A stretch of DNA of 64,000 nucleotides. It comes from an uncultured Bacilli bacterium (GTDB lineage: Bacteria; Bacillota_I; Bacilli_A; RF39; UBA660). The DNA lies in NCBI GenBank assembly GCA_934089275.1, contig CAKOJJ010000003.1, positions 1 to 64,000 on the forward strand. The letters run 5' to 3'. The notes below the pieces were generated by a model, which saw only the letters and a list, made by a program, of their open reading frames with translations, was not told the origin of the DNA and made no database searches. The first letter of the stretch is position 1, and every line of letters starts with the position of its first letter. A program made the position numbers and the translations under genes. Positions 51,025 through 60,230 of this stretch are shown in pieces.

Positions 51025-51774
51025 ATGAAAATCTTAATAACTATTGGTATTATCCTTTTATGTATATTTATTATATTAGGTATTATATTTCTATATTTAT
51101 ATTTTAAATTGAAAACTAGTATAAAAAGTCTAGGATTAACTAAAAGTGATTTCATGAGTATGATTAAAGAGGGAGAAGAAGATAGTAAATATCGTCATAA
51201 ATCTATTTCTGGAATGAGCAATTTATTGCTTCCAAGAATTATTAAAGACTTTCCAAATTTTAGTGAATCAGAATTATATAGTAAAGTTGAAACATCTTTG
51301 CTTGCTATTTTCCATTCTTTAGAGGATGGTTATGTTCAAAAGAAAGTTGAACTTAATATAATAAAAAGTAATTTAGAAAGTAAAATACAGGATTTAAAAA
51401 ATAGCAATACAAAAGTTAGATTTGAAGATATTGTATTCCATAAGCACGCTATAAAAGGGTATAAAAAAACAGATGGAGTTTTAATTATTACTGTTGCAAC
51501 TTCATTGGAATATTATTATTCTTGTAAAAAAGATGATAAAGTAGTAGATGAATATCGTGACTATAAAAAACAAACTTCATATACAACTAAATTCATATAT
51601 GTTTATGACCCCGAAAAATATGAACAAACATCATCTTTAGTTGGAATTCATTGTCCAAACTGTGGTTCACCAGTTAAAGAGCTTTCTAATAAGCATTGCT
51701 CTTATTGTGGAAGTGGACTAGAAGATATTAATTTAAAATCTTGGTTTATAAGTGAATATAAAGAGGATAAATAA
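51025..51774 (+). CDS. membrane-anchored Tim44-like protein with zinc ribbon
   Basis: 249 residues. A membrane helix (about 4-27), a helical segment, a Tim44/NTF2-like domain (about 85-200, with 'ESELYSKVETSLLAIFHSLE' and 'IITVATSLEYYYSCK') and a C-terminal zinc ribbon (CPNCGSPV...CSYCGSGL). The Tim44-like call is tentative. Role unknown. Confidence 0.6.
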   Translation: MKILITIGIILLCIFIILGIIFLYLYFKLKTSIKSLGLTKSDFMSMIKEGEEDSKYRHKSISGMSNLLLPRIIKDFPNFSESELYSKVETSLLAIFHSLEDGYVQKKVELNIIKSNLESKIQDLKNSNTKVRFEDIVFHKHAIKGYKKTDGVLIITVATSLEYYYSCKKDDKVVDEYRDYKKQTSYTTKFIYVYDPEKYEQTSSLVGIHCPNCGSPVKELSNKHCSYCGSGLEDINLKSWFISEYKEDK

Positions 51775-51797
51775 AGTTTAATTCTCTTTTTTTGTGA

Positions 51798-51810
51798 TAT
51801 AATATCTTTA
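51798..51810 (+). promoter_or_regulatory. -10 box giving a probable leaderless recD2 transcript
   Basis: TGATATAATATCTTT-ATG: TATAAT at 51798-51803 ends 6 nt before the ATG, so the predicted start point is at the start codon. No ribosome site lies upstream. Confidence 0.45.
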
Positions 51811-53990
51811 TGGATAAAATTACTGGAAAATTCAAAAAAATTATTTATGATGGAAATACGGGATATAAGGTCCTTCTTTTTCGCGTGAAAACAGCTAATG
51901 ATGAAATAAAAGATATTGTAAATACAACAATAACTATTAATGGCTATTTTCATGAAACTAATATGGATGAATCATATGAATTAACGGGAAATTATGTTCT
52001 TAACGAAAAATATGGATATCAATTTCAAGTAAGTAGTTATAAAAAAGAGGAAATCGTTGGAGTCAATAAAGTAGAGGAATTTTTATCATCCCCATTTATT
52101 AAAGGATGTGGAGAAAAAACAGCTAAAAAGATAGTTGAAGTTTTAGGAGAAAATGCAATTACATTAATTAAAGAAGATAAAAACAATTTATATAAAGTTG
52201 GTATCTCTGAATCTACTGTTGAAAAAATATATAAATCTATAATGGATTATTATGATTCGGATGAAACTATTATGTTTTTAAAAAGTCTAGATTTTTCAAA
52301 TAAAGAAGTTATGAAAATATTAAATAAATATGGTAATAAGGCTCGTGAAATTGCTAAAAATAATTTGTATGCTTTAATTGAATTTGTTGATTTTCCATCT
52401 TTAGATAAAGCATATTTTAAAATATATGATGAAACAAATGATATGCGTATCAGTGCTTGTATTATTGAAGCTATGAAAAGAGCTACGTTTTCATCAGGGG
52501 ATACTTATTCTTTTAAAGATGAAATTCTTGCCATTTTAAATCAAGATTTTGATATTGAAATAAATGAACATATAGATGACATCTTTGAAAAGTTAATCTT
52601 TAGTGGTGACGTAAAGATAATAGATGATAAGTATTATTTAATGGATGCATATCTTGATGAAAAGAATATTGCGGATACTTTATCTAAAATGTTAAATAAT
52701 GAGGAAAGTAATATTAATGGTTTTGATAAATTCTTTGAATTTGTTGAAAGTGAATTCAATATCAAGTACGATGATAATCAAAGAAATGCCATTAAAGAAG
52801 TATTAAGACAACCAGTATCAATTATTACTGGTGGTCCAGGAACAGGTAAAACGACAATTATAAAAGGATTACTTAGAATGTATCAATATGTAAATAACTT
52901 AACTGATTTACAAATGAGTACCCATGTTGCTCTTTTAGCTCCAACTGGAAGAGCAAGTAAACGTATGAGTGAGACAACTAATTTTGGTTCTTCTACTATA
53001 CATAGATATTTAAAATGGAATAAAGAAAGCAATGAATTTGGAGTAAATGAATTTAATAAAGAAGTTCATAAGTTTATTATTGTTGATGAAACAAGTATGA
53101 TTGATAATTTTTTAATGAGTTCACTTCTTAAAGGAATTGATTCAAAAACTAAAATATGTTTTGTAGGTGATGAATATCAACTTCCATCAGTAAACTCTGG
53201 AAATGTTTTAAGGGATTTAATTAAAACAGGTATGTTTCCACATATAAGATTAACTGAGATTTATCGTCAAAGTGATAATTCCTTTATTCCTATACTTGCA
53301 AGTGAAGTAAAAAATATGGAACTTGATTATGATGTACAAGAGAAAAAAGATGACTATAATTTTTTACCATGTGATAAAGAAAATATTAAAGATATGATTG
53401 GAATGATTATTAGAAAATCTGTTGAAAAGGGTATTGATGAAAAAAAGATTCAAGTGCTTATTCCAATGTATAAAGGCGCAAATGGAATAGATGAAGTTAA
53501 TAAAGTATTGCAAACTATTTTTAATCCATATAACTCTCATCTAGATGAAGTTGAAATTGGTCCAGTTACGTTTAGAGTTGGAGATAAAATTATAAATCTT
53601 GTCAATAATGTTGAAGAAAATATCTTTAATGGAGATATTGGTTATATAAGTGAAATAAATAAATCTAAACCTTCTGAATTTATGAAGATTGATTTTTATG
53701 GTAATAAAGTTACTTTTAAAAGAGAAGAAATTCAAACAATTAAACATGCTTATGCAATGAGTATTCATAAAAGTCAAGGTAGTGAATTTGATCATGTTAT
53801 ATTACCTGTTTCTAATGAATATATGCGTATGCTTTATAATAAACTTATTTATACAGGTATATCAAGAGCCAAGAAATCTTTGGTGATTATTGGTGATATG
53901 CGTGCATTTGTATATGGTGTAAATAATAATTATAGTAAAGAAAGAAAAACTTCGTTGGTAGAATTCATTATGAATAATTTTAACTCATAA
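51810..53990 (+). CDS. recD2: RecD-like DNA helicase RecD2
   Basis: 726 residues, the length of Firmicute RecD2 (YrrC). The N-terminal OB-like and helix-hairpin-helix regions ('LSSPFIKGCGEKTAKKIVEV') precede the SF1 motor: Walker A 'TGGPGTGKTTIIKG' (about 340-353), motif Ia 'ALLAPTGRASKRMSE', Walker B 'FIIVDETSMID', 'GDEYQLPSV', and the C-terminal 'AYAMSIHKSQGSEFD' and 'LIYTGISRAKK'. A 5'-3' helicase in mismatch repair and fork maintenance. No other SF1 gene nearby. Confidence 0.93.
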   Translation: MDKITGKFKKIIYDGNTGYKVLLFRVKTANDEIKDIVNTTITINGYFHETNMDESYELTGNYVLNEKYGYQFQVSSYKKEEIVGVNKVEEFLSSPFIKGCGEKTAKKIVEVLGENAITLIKEDKNNLYKVGISESTVEKIYKSIMDYYDSDETIMFLKSLDFSNKEVMKILNKYGNKAREIAKNNLYALIEFVDFPSLDKAYFKIYDETNDMRISACIIEAMKRATFSSGDTYSFKDEILAILNQDFDIEINEHIDDIFEKLIFSGDVKIIDDKYYLMDAYLDEKNIADTLSKMLNNEESNINGFDKFFEFVESEFNIKYDDNQRNAIKEVLRQPVSIITGGPGTGKTTIIKGLLRMYQYVNNLTDLQMSTHVALLAPTGRASKRMSETTNFGSSTIHRYLKWNKESNEFGVNEFNKEVHKFIIVDETSMIDNFLMSSLLKGIDSKTKICFVGDEYQLPSVNSGNVLRDLIKTGMFPHIRLTEIYRQSDNSFIPILASEVKNMELDYDVQEKKDDYNFLPCDKENIKDMIGMIIRKSVEKGIDEKKIQVLIPMYKGANGIDEVNKVLQTIFNPYNSHLDEVEIGPVTFRVGDKIINLVNNVEENIFNGDIGYISEINKSKPSEFMKIDFYGNKVTFKREEIQTIKHAYAMSIHKSQGSEFDHVILPVSNEYMRMLYNKLIYTGISRAKKSLVIIGDMRAFVYGVNNNYSKERKTSLVEFIMNNFNS

Positions 53991-54016
53991 ATCCATACTA
54001 AAAATGGAGGTATGTT

Positions 54017-54151
54017 ATGAAAAAAATGATGAATATTGCTTGTCCTTTGTTTTCTCTTTCTTGTCTTATGTTAACAGGTTATCTTTTATATAAACAAAAT
54101 GGGAGAAACATGTTAGATATAATAATAGAAGAAATTGATACAATAAAATAG
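54017..54151 (+). CDS. 44-residue single-pass membrane peptide
   Basis: A small gene with a perfect ribosome site (GGAGG, 54006-54010; 6 nt to ATG 54017). It encodes a short basic start, one membrane helix (about residues 6-25) and an acidic tail 'MLDIIIEEIDTIK'. It ends just before a bidirectional terminator. Function unknown. Confidence 0.6.
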   Translation: MKKMMNIACPLFSLSCLMLTGYLLYKQNGRNMLDIIIEEIDTIK

Positions 54152-54177
54152 AACTTCGAAATTGAAGTTCTATTTTA
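54150..54177. terminator. bidirectional terminator
   Basis: AGAACTTC-gaaatt-GAAGTTCT with T-runs on both sides, between convergent genes. Confidence 0.75.
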
Positions 54178-55096
54178 ATTCTACATAAATTGATTTATCA
54201 AAAGAATGATCTTTAATATCAAATGATTCAAGAGTAGGTGTATCTATAAGATAAAATTTGTGAAGTAGGTTGTTAACTGAATGATCTTCACTTACGGGGT
54301 CATCCCAAGTAAGATCGATATGTTTCCATTCGTTATTTATTTTTACAGCATTCCATACGTGAGTTTTACTGGCTACTTTGTAATTATCTAATCCAAGTTT
54401 ATCAAGAACGATGCTCATAACATCTGTGTAACCAGAACAAATACCGAAACCCTCGAATAAAGGACCGTTTGCTCTAGCAGAGTTATGTGTAGTTTCTCCT
54501 TTTTTTATTTCATTTTCATAAGCTTCATCATATTTTGTGTTGTTTATAATATAGTCATGGAAAGCATAAATAATATCTTCATTACTCATATCTTGAGTTA
54601 CAATGTCTTTCCATATAGAATCAATTTTATTACTAATATTTATAATATCTTCGTTTGAGTATAGTCTTTTGATATCCAATGTTACTTCTCCAGAGGTATC
54701 AAATTGAACTTTTAAACTAGTAAAATTATTATATGGAGAAACGAAGTTTCCAATAGTTGTTAAAATATCAACGTTTTCTGGATTGCTTATTTTTTTTACA
54801 TCATCTAAACAATCTAAATATTCACTTGGACAATAGAAAGTAAAGTTTTCATAACCAGAATCTAAAACTGTATAAAATACATTTAAAAGTTCTTGATAAT
54901 TATATGGTTTATAATCTTTACTTATTTGTACAAAGTCGTAATTTTTATTTTTAGAATATTGATTTTTCTTTTCGATACTTAAAGTAGGGGTGTTATTAAA
55001 AAATTTTTTAGTAATGTTTACAATACTATCCAATTTGTAGATTGTAAATCCAAGTATGCATACACATATTAGAAGAGTTAATAATCGTTTTTTCAT
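54170..55096 (-). CDS. exported transglutaminase-domain protein
   Basis: 308 residues. One N-terminal membrane/signal segment (about 4-24), a unique domain (40-165), then a transglutaminase-like core with C220 ('GFGICSGYTDVMSIVLDKLGL'), H246 ('KTHVWNAV') and D261 ('HIDLTWDDP'). All three catalytic positions are present. Secreted proteins of this kind in gut Firmicutes may act as wall-associated proteases or cross-linkers; the substrate is unknown. Confidence 0.82.
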   Translation of the reverse strand: MKKRLLTLLICVCILGFTIYKLDSIVNITKKFFNNTPTLSIEKKNQYSKNKNYDFVQISKDYKPYNYQELLNVFYTVLDSGYENFTFYCPSEYLDCLDDVKKISNPENVDILTTIGNFVSPYNNFTSLKVQFDTSGEVTLDIKRLYSNEDIINISNKIDSIWKDIVTQDMSNEDIIYAFHDYIINNTKYDEAYENEIKKGETTHNSARANGPLFEGFGICSGYTDVMSIVLDKLGLDNYKVASKTHVWNAVKINNEWKHIDLTWDDPVSEDHSVNNLLHKFYLIDTPTLESFDIKDHSFDKSIYVELK

Positions 55097-55151
55097 GTGA
55101 CCACCTATTTAATATAATAACATATATGCAGTATAAAAAAAAGAAATGAAA

Positions 55152-55418
55152 TTAATTATTCATTTCTTTTACTTTTTTATTTAATCTTGATTTTTGTCTA
55201 GCACAAGTATTCTTCTTAACTAATCCTTTAGAACAAGCTTTGTCAATATTTGCTATAACGTTTTTAAGTTCTTTATTAGCAGTTTCAGAATCATTATTCT
55301 TAATAGCTTTTTCACATTTCTTCATAGAATTTTTAACTCTTGCAGTATATTCGTTGTTTGCAGCAGTTTGAACTCTATCAGTTTTTACAGATTTTTTAGA
55401 ACTTTTAATATTAGGCAT
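55152..55418 (-). CDS. rpsT: 30S ribosomal protein S20
   Basis: 88 residues from the minus-strand ATG at 55418, chosen since GGAGCG lies 7 nt upstream; a longer frame to 55472 lacks this site. The basic helical pattern 'MPNIKSSKKSVKTDRVQTAA' and 'ACSKGLVKKNTCARQKSRLNK' is S20. In many Firmicutes rpsT is a single gene, as here. Confidence 0.9.
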   Translation of the reverse strand: MPNIKSSKKSVKTDRVQTAANNEYTARVKNSMKKCEKAIKNNDSETANKELKNVIANIDKACSKGLVKKNTCARQKSRLNKKVKEMNN

Positions 55419-55570
55419 TATAATTCGCTCCTTCCTTAAATACATATTAGATTTTATCAAAAAAATATGCATTTTGCAAACAAATTCGGTAAATATTTGT
55501 AAATATTATAAAAAAATTGAAAAAGTTATAGTTAATCATGCTAAAATTATGTTAAATGGATGGTGATATT

Positions 55571-57034
55571 ATGCAAAGTATTAAATCAGATATTGAGGAA
55601 TTAAAGGAACTTGCTAATTCTGCTGAAATGACTTCCGAAGAAAAGAAAATTATAACAAAATTTTTAAATTATATTAGGTTAAATATTAAATTAAGTATTT
55701 TTAATAAGGTTATTTCTAGTAAAGATGAAGTTACAGAATTGGTTGCTTCAATTGATAATTTAATTTCTATGTATGAACAATCTTTAAGAAATAGTGTTGA
55801 TGATAATGGTTATAGTTTTAAGATAAAAAGACTTAATGAAATAAAGGCCAGTATTTTAGAAAACAATTATGAATATTTTGTACAAGATATAATTAATGAT
55901 TTTCAAGATGAACAAGAACTTATTGATATGTGCAGTTTATCATTATCATCTGATTATCGAAAATTTGAAACTTATTTTGGTAAACCATTGGTTTCAAATG
56001 ACGGAAAAAGTATTCATGGTTATAAAATAGATGAAGAAACTGTTGATCGTGTATTTAGTATAATTATGAATAGACCTTTAAATAGAAGTATTAATAGTTA
56101 TGTATTTGCTCTAAAATCATCTCAAAAATTTGATTTTAAATTAAAACAATTAAAGAATAGAAGAGAATTGTTTGAAAAGTGTATTGAAAATCATGATTTA
56201 TTAGAAGACTTCATAAAAACTCTTGTTGAATTAGCAAAAGAAAAAGAAGAGTATGGAAAATATGAAAGTGTTTATAGAAGAAATAATAATGTGATTCAAG
56301 TAATAGATTCAGGATCTTTTCTTGAAAGACTTAGTAAAAAATACGAAAGAGCTAAAAGAGTAGAGGAAAACGAGAGACTTGAAAAAGATTATCTTCAAAC
56401 TCAAAGAGAGCGTATAGCAACATTAGAAGAAAAAAGAAACGATTTATTTACAAAATTAGCTGATGTTGGATTAGAATATGTGTTAATTCAATTAGAAAAT
56501 AAAATAAAAATGGTAAATGCAAAAGTAATTTATGAAATTGATCCTAAAACGGTTGATAATTATGATCATGTTGCCCATACATTGTTTAATGAATTAATAG
56601 CTTTTAACAATAAATCAATATTCTCAAAAGATGCTAGGTGTCAAAGAGAAATTGATTTGGCTGATGATCTTTATAGTTTAATTCTTGAAGAAAAACAAAA
56701 ATATATAACAAAAAAAGAAAATATTTTTTACAATATGGACGCTGCTGGTCAAACTTTAATAAATGAGCATTTAAGTGACTGTGTTAAAATTTCTGAATTA
56801 GAAAATTCTGATAGAAGGTACTGTGTTTCTCCAATGTTAAGTGCATTTATAATAAGAGTTATTTCTAAACTAAAAGGCATTAGTTTTAATGATTTAAGTG
56901 AAACTTTCTTGGATGAGAGTGATCAAAATAAATTAAAAAAAGATTATGATGATTTTATAAATAGAAAAATTGGTGAAGTTTACGATCAAATTAGTCGATT
57001 AAAAGATGATGAAGTTCCTATAAATAATTTATAG
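55571..57034 (+). CDS. hypothetical helical/coiled-coil protein
   Basis: The start at ATG 55571 is favoured by GGTGAT 5 nt upstream (ATG 55556 is in frame); 487 residues. Almost wholly helical with Lys/Glu-rich coiled coils (about 215-300). No signal peptide, no membrane segment, no recognised domain. It could be a structural or scaffold protein. The stop codon is inside a terminator hairpin. Confidence 0.6.
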   Translation: MQSIKSDIEELKELANSAEMTSEEKKIITKFLNYIRLNIKLSIFNKVISSKDEVTELVASIDNLISMYEQSLRNSVDDNGYSFKIKRLNEIKASILENNYEYFVQDIINDFQDEQELIDMCSLSLSSDYRKFETYFGKPLVSNDGKSIHGYKIDEETVDRVFSIIMNRPLNRSINSYVFALKSSQKFDFKLKQLKNRRELFEKCIENHDLLEDFIKTLVELAKEKEEYGKYESVYRRNNNVIQVIDSGSFLERLSKKYERAKRVEENERLEKDYLQTQRERIATLEEKRNDLFTKLADVGLEYVLIQLENKIKMVNAKVIYEIDPKTVDNYDHVAHTLFNELIAFNNKSIFSKDARCQREIDLADDLYSLILEEKQKYITKKENIFYNMDAAGQTLINEHLSDCVKISELENSDRRYCVSPMLSAFIIRVISKLKGISFNDLSETFLDESDQNKLKKDYDDFINRKIGEVYDQISRLKDDEVPINNL

Positions 57035-57046
57035 GAATTTTTTTAT
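57016..57046 (+). terminator. intrinsic terminator overlapping the stop codon
   Basis: TTCCTATAAA-taa-TTTATAGGAA followed by seven T. Confidence 0.8.
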
Positions 57047-57097
57047 ATATTTGTATAAAAGGAAAAAAATAAACCCATATATATAGTAGGTGATAAT

Positions 57098-57724
57098 ATG
57101 GATTTGTTAGTTGTAATGTCAAGAACAATATTTTTTTACTTCTTAATTTTAATATGCTATCGTGTAATGGGAAAAAGGGAAATTGCTCAGCTTTCTGTAA
57201 GTGATTTAACTATTTCGATACTTATAGCAGAGTTAGTAGCAATTAGTATTGAAAACAAAGATGAATCTACTTTTCTAACAATTCTTCCAATTCTACTTTT
57301 GGTTTTCTTAGAAATATTGTTAGCATATATACAACTTAAATGTAATGGTTTAAGAAGATTAATTGATGGAAAGCCAAGTATGATAATTGATAATGGTAAA
57401 CTAAATATTAAAGAAATGGTTCGTCAACGTTACAGTGTTGATGACTTGGTATTAGCGTTAAGAACTAATAAAGTAAAAAATATTAAAGATGTTGATTATG
57501 CGATACTAGAAACCGATGGAAGCTTATCGGTATTTAAAAAAAGTATGGATTCAAGTTATCCTCTTCCAATTGTTGTTGATGGTAAAATAGATGAAAATGT
57601 CTTAAAAAAATATCATAAAAGTAAAGAATGGTTAATAAAAAAATTAGAGGAAAACAATTTAACCTTAAAAACCACTTTATATGCTTTTTATAAAGGAAAT
57701 ACAATGTATGTTGTAAGAAAATGA
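57098..57724 (+). CDS. DUF421 (YetF/YrbG-like) membrane protein
   Basis: 208 residues. Three N-terminal membrane helices with 'YRVMGKREIAQLSVSDLTI', the family signature (R.xGKRE...L...D), then a cytoplasmic part with 'LRRLIDGKPSMIIDNGKL' and 'SVDDLVLALRTNKVKNIKDVDYAILETDGSLSV' and a C-terminal 'SYPLPIVVDGKI'. The family includes spore-membrane proteins such as YetF that bind lipid modulators; the exact role here is unknown. Confidence 0.88.
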   Translation: MDLLVVMSRTIFFYFLILICYRVMGKREIAQLSVSDLTISILIAELVAISIENKDESTFLTILPILLLVFLEILLAYIQLKCNGLRRLIDGKPSMIIDNGKLNIKEMVRQRYSVDDLVLALRTNKVKNIKDVDYAILETDGSLSVFKKSMDSSYPLPIVVDGKIDENVLKKYHKSKEWLIKKLEENNLTLKTTLYAFYKGNTMYVVRK

Positions 57725-57776
57725 TAAATTTGGTTTTTGATATGATTAATTAATGTAAAACAAAAGTGTAAAAATA

Positions 57777-57808
57777 AATGTAAATAGATATAATATTTAC
57801 ATTTTTTA
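57777..57808 (+). terminator. intrinsic terminator
   Basis: AAATGTAAATA pairs with TATTTACATTT, then T residues. Confidence 0.7.
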
Positions 57809-57857
57809 ATTGAACTAAAAAAATCTTCATTTTATAATTTTATTATAGGTGAGGCAT

Positions 57858-58547
57858 ATGAAAGGTAAAACATCTGGAATAATAGAATTATTATTAAGCA
57901 TATTAGTCATTGTTTTATTTCATTTCTTCTATTTTAAGTTATTAAGTCTTTTTGGTTTACACTTAAAAGGCATAGCTTATTTAATAGCAGATACAATAAA
58001 ATATGTATTAATGTCAGTTATAATTTTCTTTATCTATTATAAGTATATTGTTCATGGGCATAGACAATATAACAAGACGTTTTTAAACAATGTTATATAT
58101 TCCGTAGCAACTTTTATCTTTTTAATAGTTATTACAATTGTTTTACATGATTTACTTAATTCAATAGGATCATCTAAAGGATTGAAAGTAGGATATTACT
58201 TTGTTGATTATTTTCATCAAAAATTTACTTTGACTTTTATTCTTAATTTCCTAAAGAATGTAATTTTCATACCATTCCTATTATGTGTAATATTTCCTTT
58301 AGGTTTTTCAAGCATATTTAAGAAAAATTTTACAGCTTCTATAATATGTGGGTTAACATACGGAATATTATATGGTTTAAGTCGTGGAGGTACTTTTGAA
58401 ACTGCACTTTTCTATAGTATTACTCCTGGAGTTATTATGATGACTCTTACATATTTATATAAAGCAAATAAAAATATATTTGCCGTTATTGTAACATATA
58501 TAATATATGTATTATTTGGAGTTTTCTTAATAAACTATATAGTATAG
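57858..58547 (+). CDS. polytopic membrane protein, possibly CPBP-related
   Basis: The start at ATG 57858 follows TAGGTGAGG (57846-57854); 229 residues. About seven membrane helices. It resembles the next gene in length class and composition but lacks the EE-x3-R catalytic pair of CPBP proteases, so it may be a degenerate relative or an unrelated partner. It is 8 nt from the next gene, with which it likely forms an operon. Confidence 0.55.
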   Translation: MKGKTSGIIELLLSILVIVLFHFFYFKLLSLFGLHLKGIAYLIADTIKYVLMSVIIFFIYYKYIVHGHRQYNKTFLNNVIYSVATFIFLIVITIVLHDLLNSIGSSKGLKVGYYFVDYFHQKFTLTFILNFLKNVIFIPFLLCVIFPLGFSSIFKKNFTASIICGLTYGILYGLSRGGTFETALFYSITPGVIMMTLTYLYKANKNIFAVIVTYIIYVLFGVFLINYIV

Positions 58548-58555
58548 GTGAAAAT

Positions 58556-59437
58556 ATGAATAACTTTAAAAAAGCTTTATTGAAAATATTACTAGCAATT
58601 GTTGTGTTCTTTTATACTTCAATACCAGTTTTAGTTATTTTAAGAACTATTGGTATGAATATAACTTCGGCAAATTATAAATCACTTGTTGTTTTTGATT
58701 TTATTTCTTCTTTTATTGTTGCAATATTAATAAGTTTTATCTATTTTGATTTACTTAAAGAGGATTTAAAAAAAATAAAAGAAAAATGTGATAATAAATT
58801 TGTTAATTATTTAAAGAACATTATTATTGGATTTCTATGTTTGCTTGCTGTTAAGTATATAAGTGCCATAGTGGTAACTGTTATAAGCACGATACTTGGG
58901 GTTGAAATTAGTACTTCAGATAATCAAGCAGTAATAGAAAAAATGGTAAATAATTTACCATTATTAATTACTTTGTCTGCCTCTTTCTTTGCTCCTGTGA
59001 GCGAGGAAGTGTTATTTAGAGGTGGTATAAGAAAACTTATGAATAATAAAGGGGTATTTATAACTGTAAGTGGACTTATCTTTGGACTGATGCATGTAAC
59101 GGATAATATTGTCTTTATTTTAGAAATATTATTTATAGGTATGATTGTTAATTATATCTTAAATAATAAATCTAACGATCGATTAGTCAAATTATCCGTT
59201 ATGGCAATAGTTCTATTACTAATTCTAAGTGGTGTTATTTATTACTTTGAATTTGGAAATTTGATTACGAAAATTACAAGTTTAAATATAAATGAAATTA
59301 TTAATAGTATTTCTTATATAGCCATGGGAATGTATTTAGCATATATTTATGCTAAAGAAAATAATATATATATAAATATTGGAGTTCATTCGCTTAACAA
59401 TATTTTATCGATGATAGTGTTATTGCTTTTCGCGTAA
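58556..59437 (+). CDS. CPBP-family intramembrane protease
   Basis: 293 residues, about eight membrane helices. The catalytic motifs are present: 'PVSEEVLFRGGI' (E150-E151, R155), 'IFGLMH' (H180) and a C-terminal 'HSLNNILS' (H-x3-N). This is the CAAX-protease/bacteriocin-processing (Abi/CPBP) fold. Substrates of stand-alone members are mostly unknown; bacteriocin self-immunity is one known role. Confidence 0.85.
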   Translation: MNNFKKALLKILLAIVVFFYTSIPVLVILRTIGMNITSANYKSLVVFDFISSFIVAILISFIYFDLLKEDLKKIKEKCDNKFVNYLKNIIIGFLCLLAVKYISAIVVTVISTILGVEISTSDNQAVIEKMVNNLPLLITLSASFFAPVSEEVLFRGGIRKLMNNKGVFITVSGLIFGLMHVTDNIVFILEILFIGMIVNYILNNKSNDRLVKLSVMAIVLLLILSGVIYYFEFGNLITKITSLNINEIINSISYIAMGMYLAYIYAKENNIYINIGVHSLNNILSMIVLLLFA

Positions 59438-59477
59438 TAATAATTTATAATATATCGAAAAAAGAAGTGTGATTAAT

Positions 59478-59933
59478 ATGTTAACTATCGATGATTTGTT
59501 ATTTATTGCAATCGTTGTGTGGTTACTTCTTATTTCGGTAATAGTGTTAAAAGCATTGAAGAATAAGGAGGAAATCATGAGTAGTGAAGCAAAATCAAGA
59601 AGAGATATGATTGATTTAGAAAAAATAACAAAAAATATAGAAAGAGATTATAAACCTGCTAATATAAATTTAACTAGCTATGAGCAAGAACAAGAGGATA
59701 ATGCTATAATTAGTTATCAAGAGTTATTGAATAGTAAGGATAAAAATCATGTTAATTACGACGGATCTTTTAATAATAAAACAGATATAGATATAAAAAA
59801 AGTTGATTTAAGCAATAATGATAAAAATGGTTATGATGAGCATAATCAAATAAATGTAACTTTAATGAGTTATGAAAAAGAAGAAGCTTTTTTAAAAGCT
59901 TTAAAACAATTAAAAATTGATTTAGTTAGATAA
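59478..59933 (+). CDS. small single-pass membrane protein
   Basis: 151 residues from ATG 59478 (GTG 59469 is also in frame). One N-terminal membrane helix (about 5-24) and a long hydrophilic Asp/Asn-rich tail, probably cytoplasmic. Two related stretches 'INLTSYEQEQED' and 'NVTLMSYEKEE' occur in the tail and may be short linear motifs. Function unknown. Confidence 0.55.
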   Translation: MLTIDDLLFIAIVVWLLLISVIVLKALKNKEEIMSSEAKSRRDMIDLEKITKNIERDYKPANINLTSYEQEQEDNAIISYQELLNSKDKNHVNYDGSFNNKTDIDIKKVDLSNNDKNGYDEHNQINVTLMSYEKEEAFLKALKQLKIDLVR

Positions 59934-59953
59934 CTCAAAAAGCAAAAATGTTA

Positions 59954-59987
59954 AAACTACCAAACTTAAAATTTGGTAGTTTTTTTT
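59954..59987 (+). terminator. intrinsic terminator
   Basis: AACTACCAAA pairs with TTTGGTAGTT, followed by eight T. Confidence 0.85.
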
Positions 59988-60142
59988 AATAAATTTTAAT
60001 TATCTACATATAAATTGATAAAAATGTTAAAAATTTTATTCTCCAAATTTTACCACAAATTACAAATGTTATAAAACTGAAAATTTTTACACATAATAAA
60101 AACGATATATATTCTATACAATAAATATCTTGTGTAATAAAG

Positions 60143-60205
60143 AATTTGACAAAATAACGTAAACCCTTCAAAACGACTTGAAAATCGGGGGGGGTATTAT
60201 AAAAT
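60143..60205 (+). promoter_or_regulatory. conserved promoter block with G8 tract (copy 2)
   Basis: Ungapped copy of the block at 12140-12202: TTGACA (60146-60151), TTCAA/TTGAA half-sites, TTGAAA (60178-60183), eight G (60187-60194), TATTATAAAAT. The distance to the ATG is the same in both copies. The DNA upstream (about 60080-60142) is also related to 12060-12139 but diverged. Confidence 0.6.
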
Positions 60206-60230
60206 AAAGTGGTAGAAAGTAGGAAAGAAT

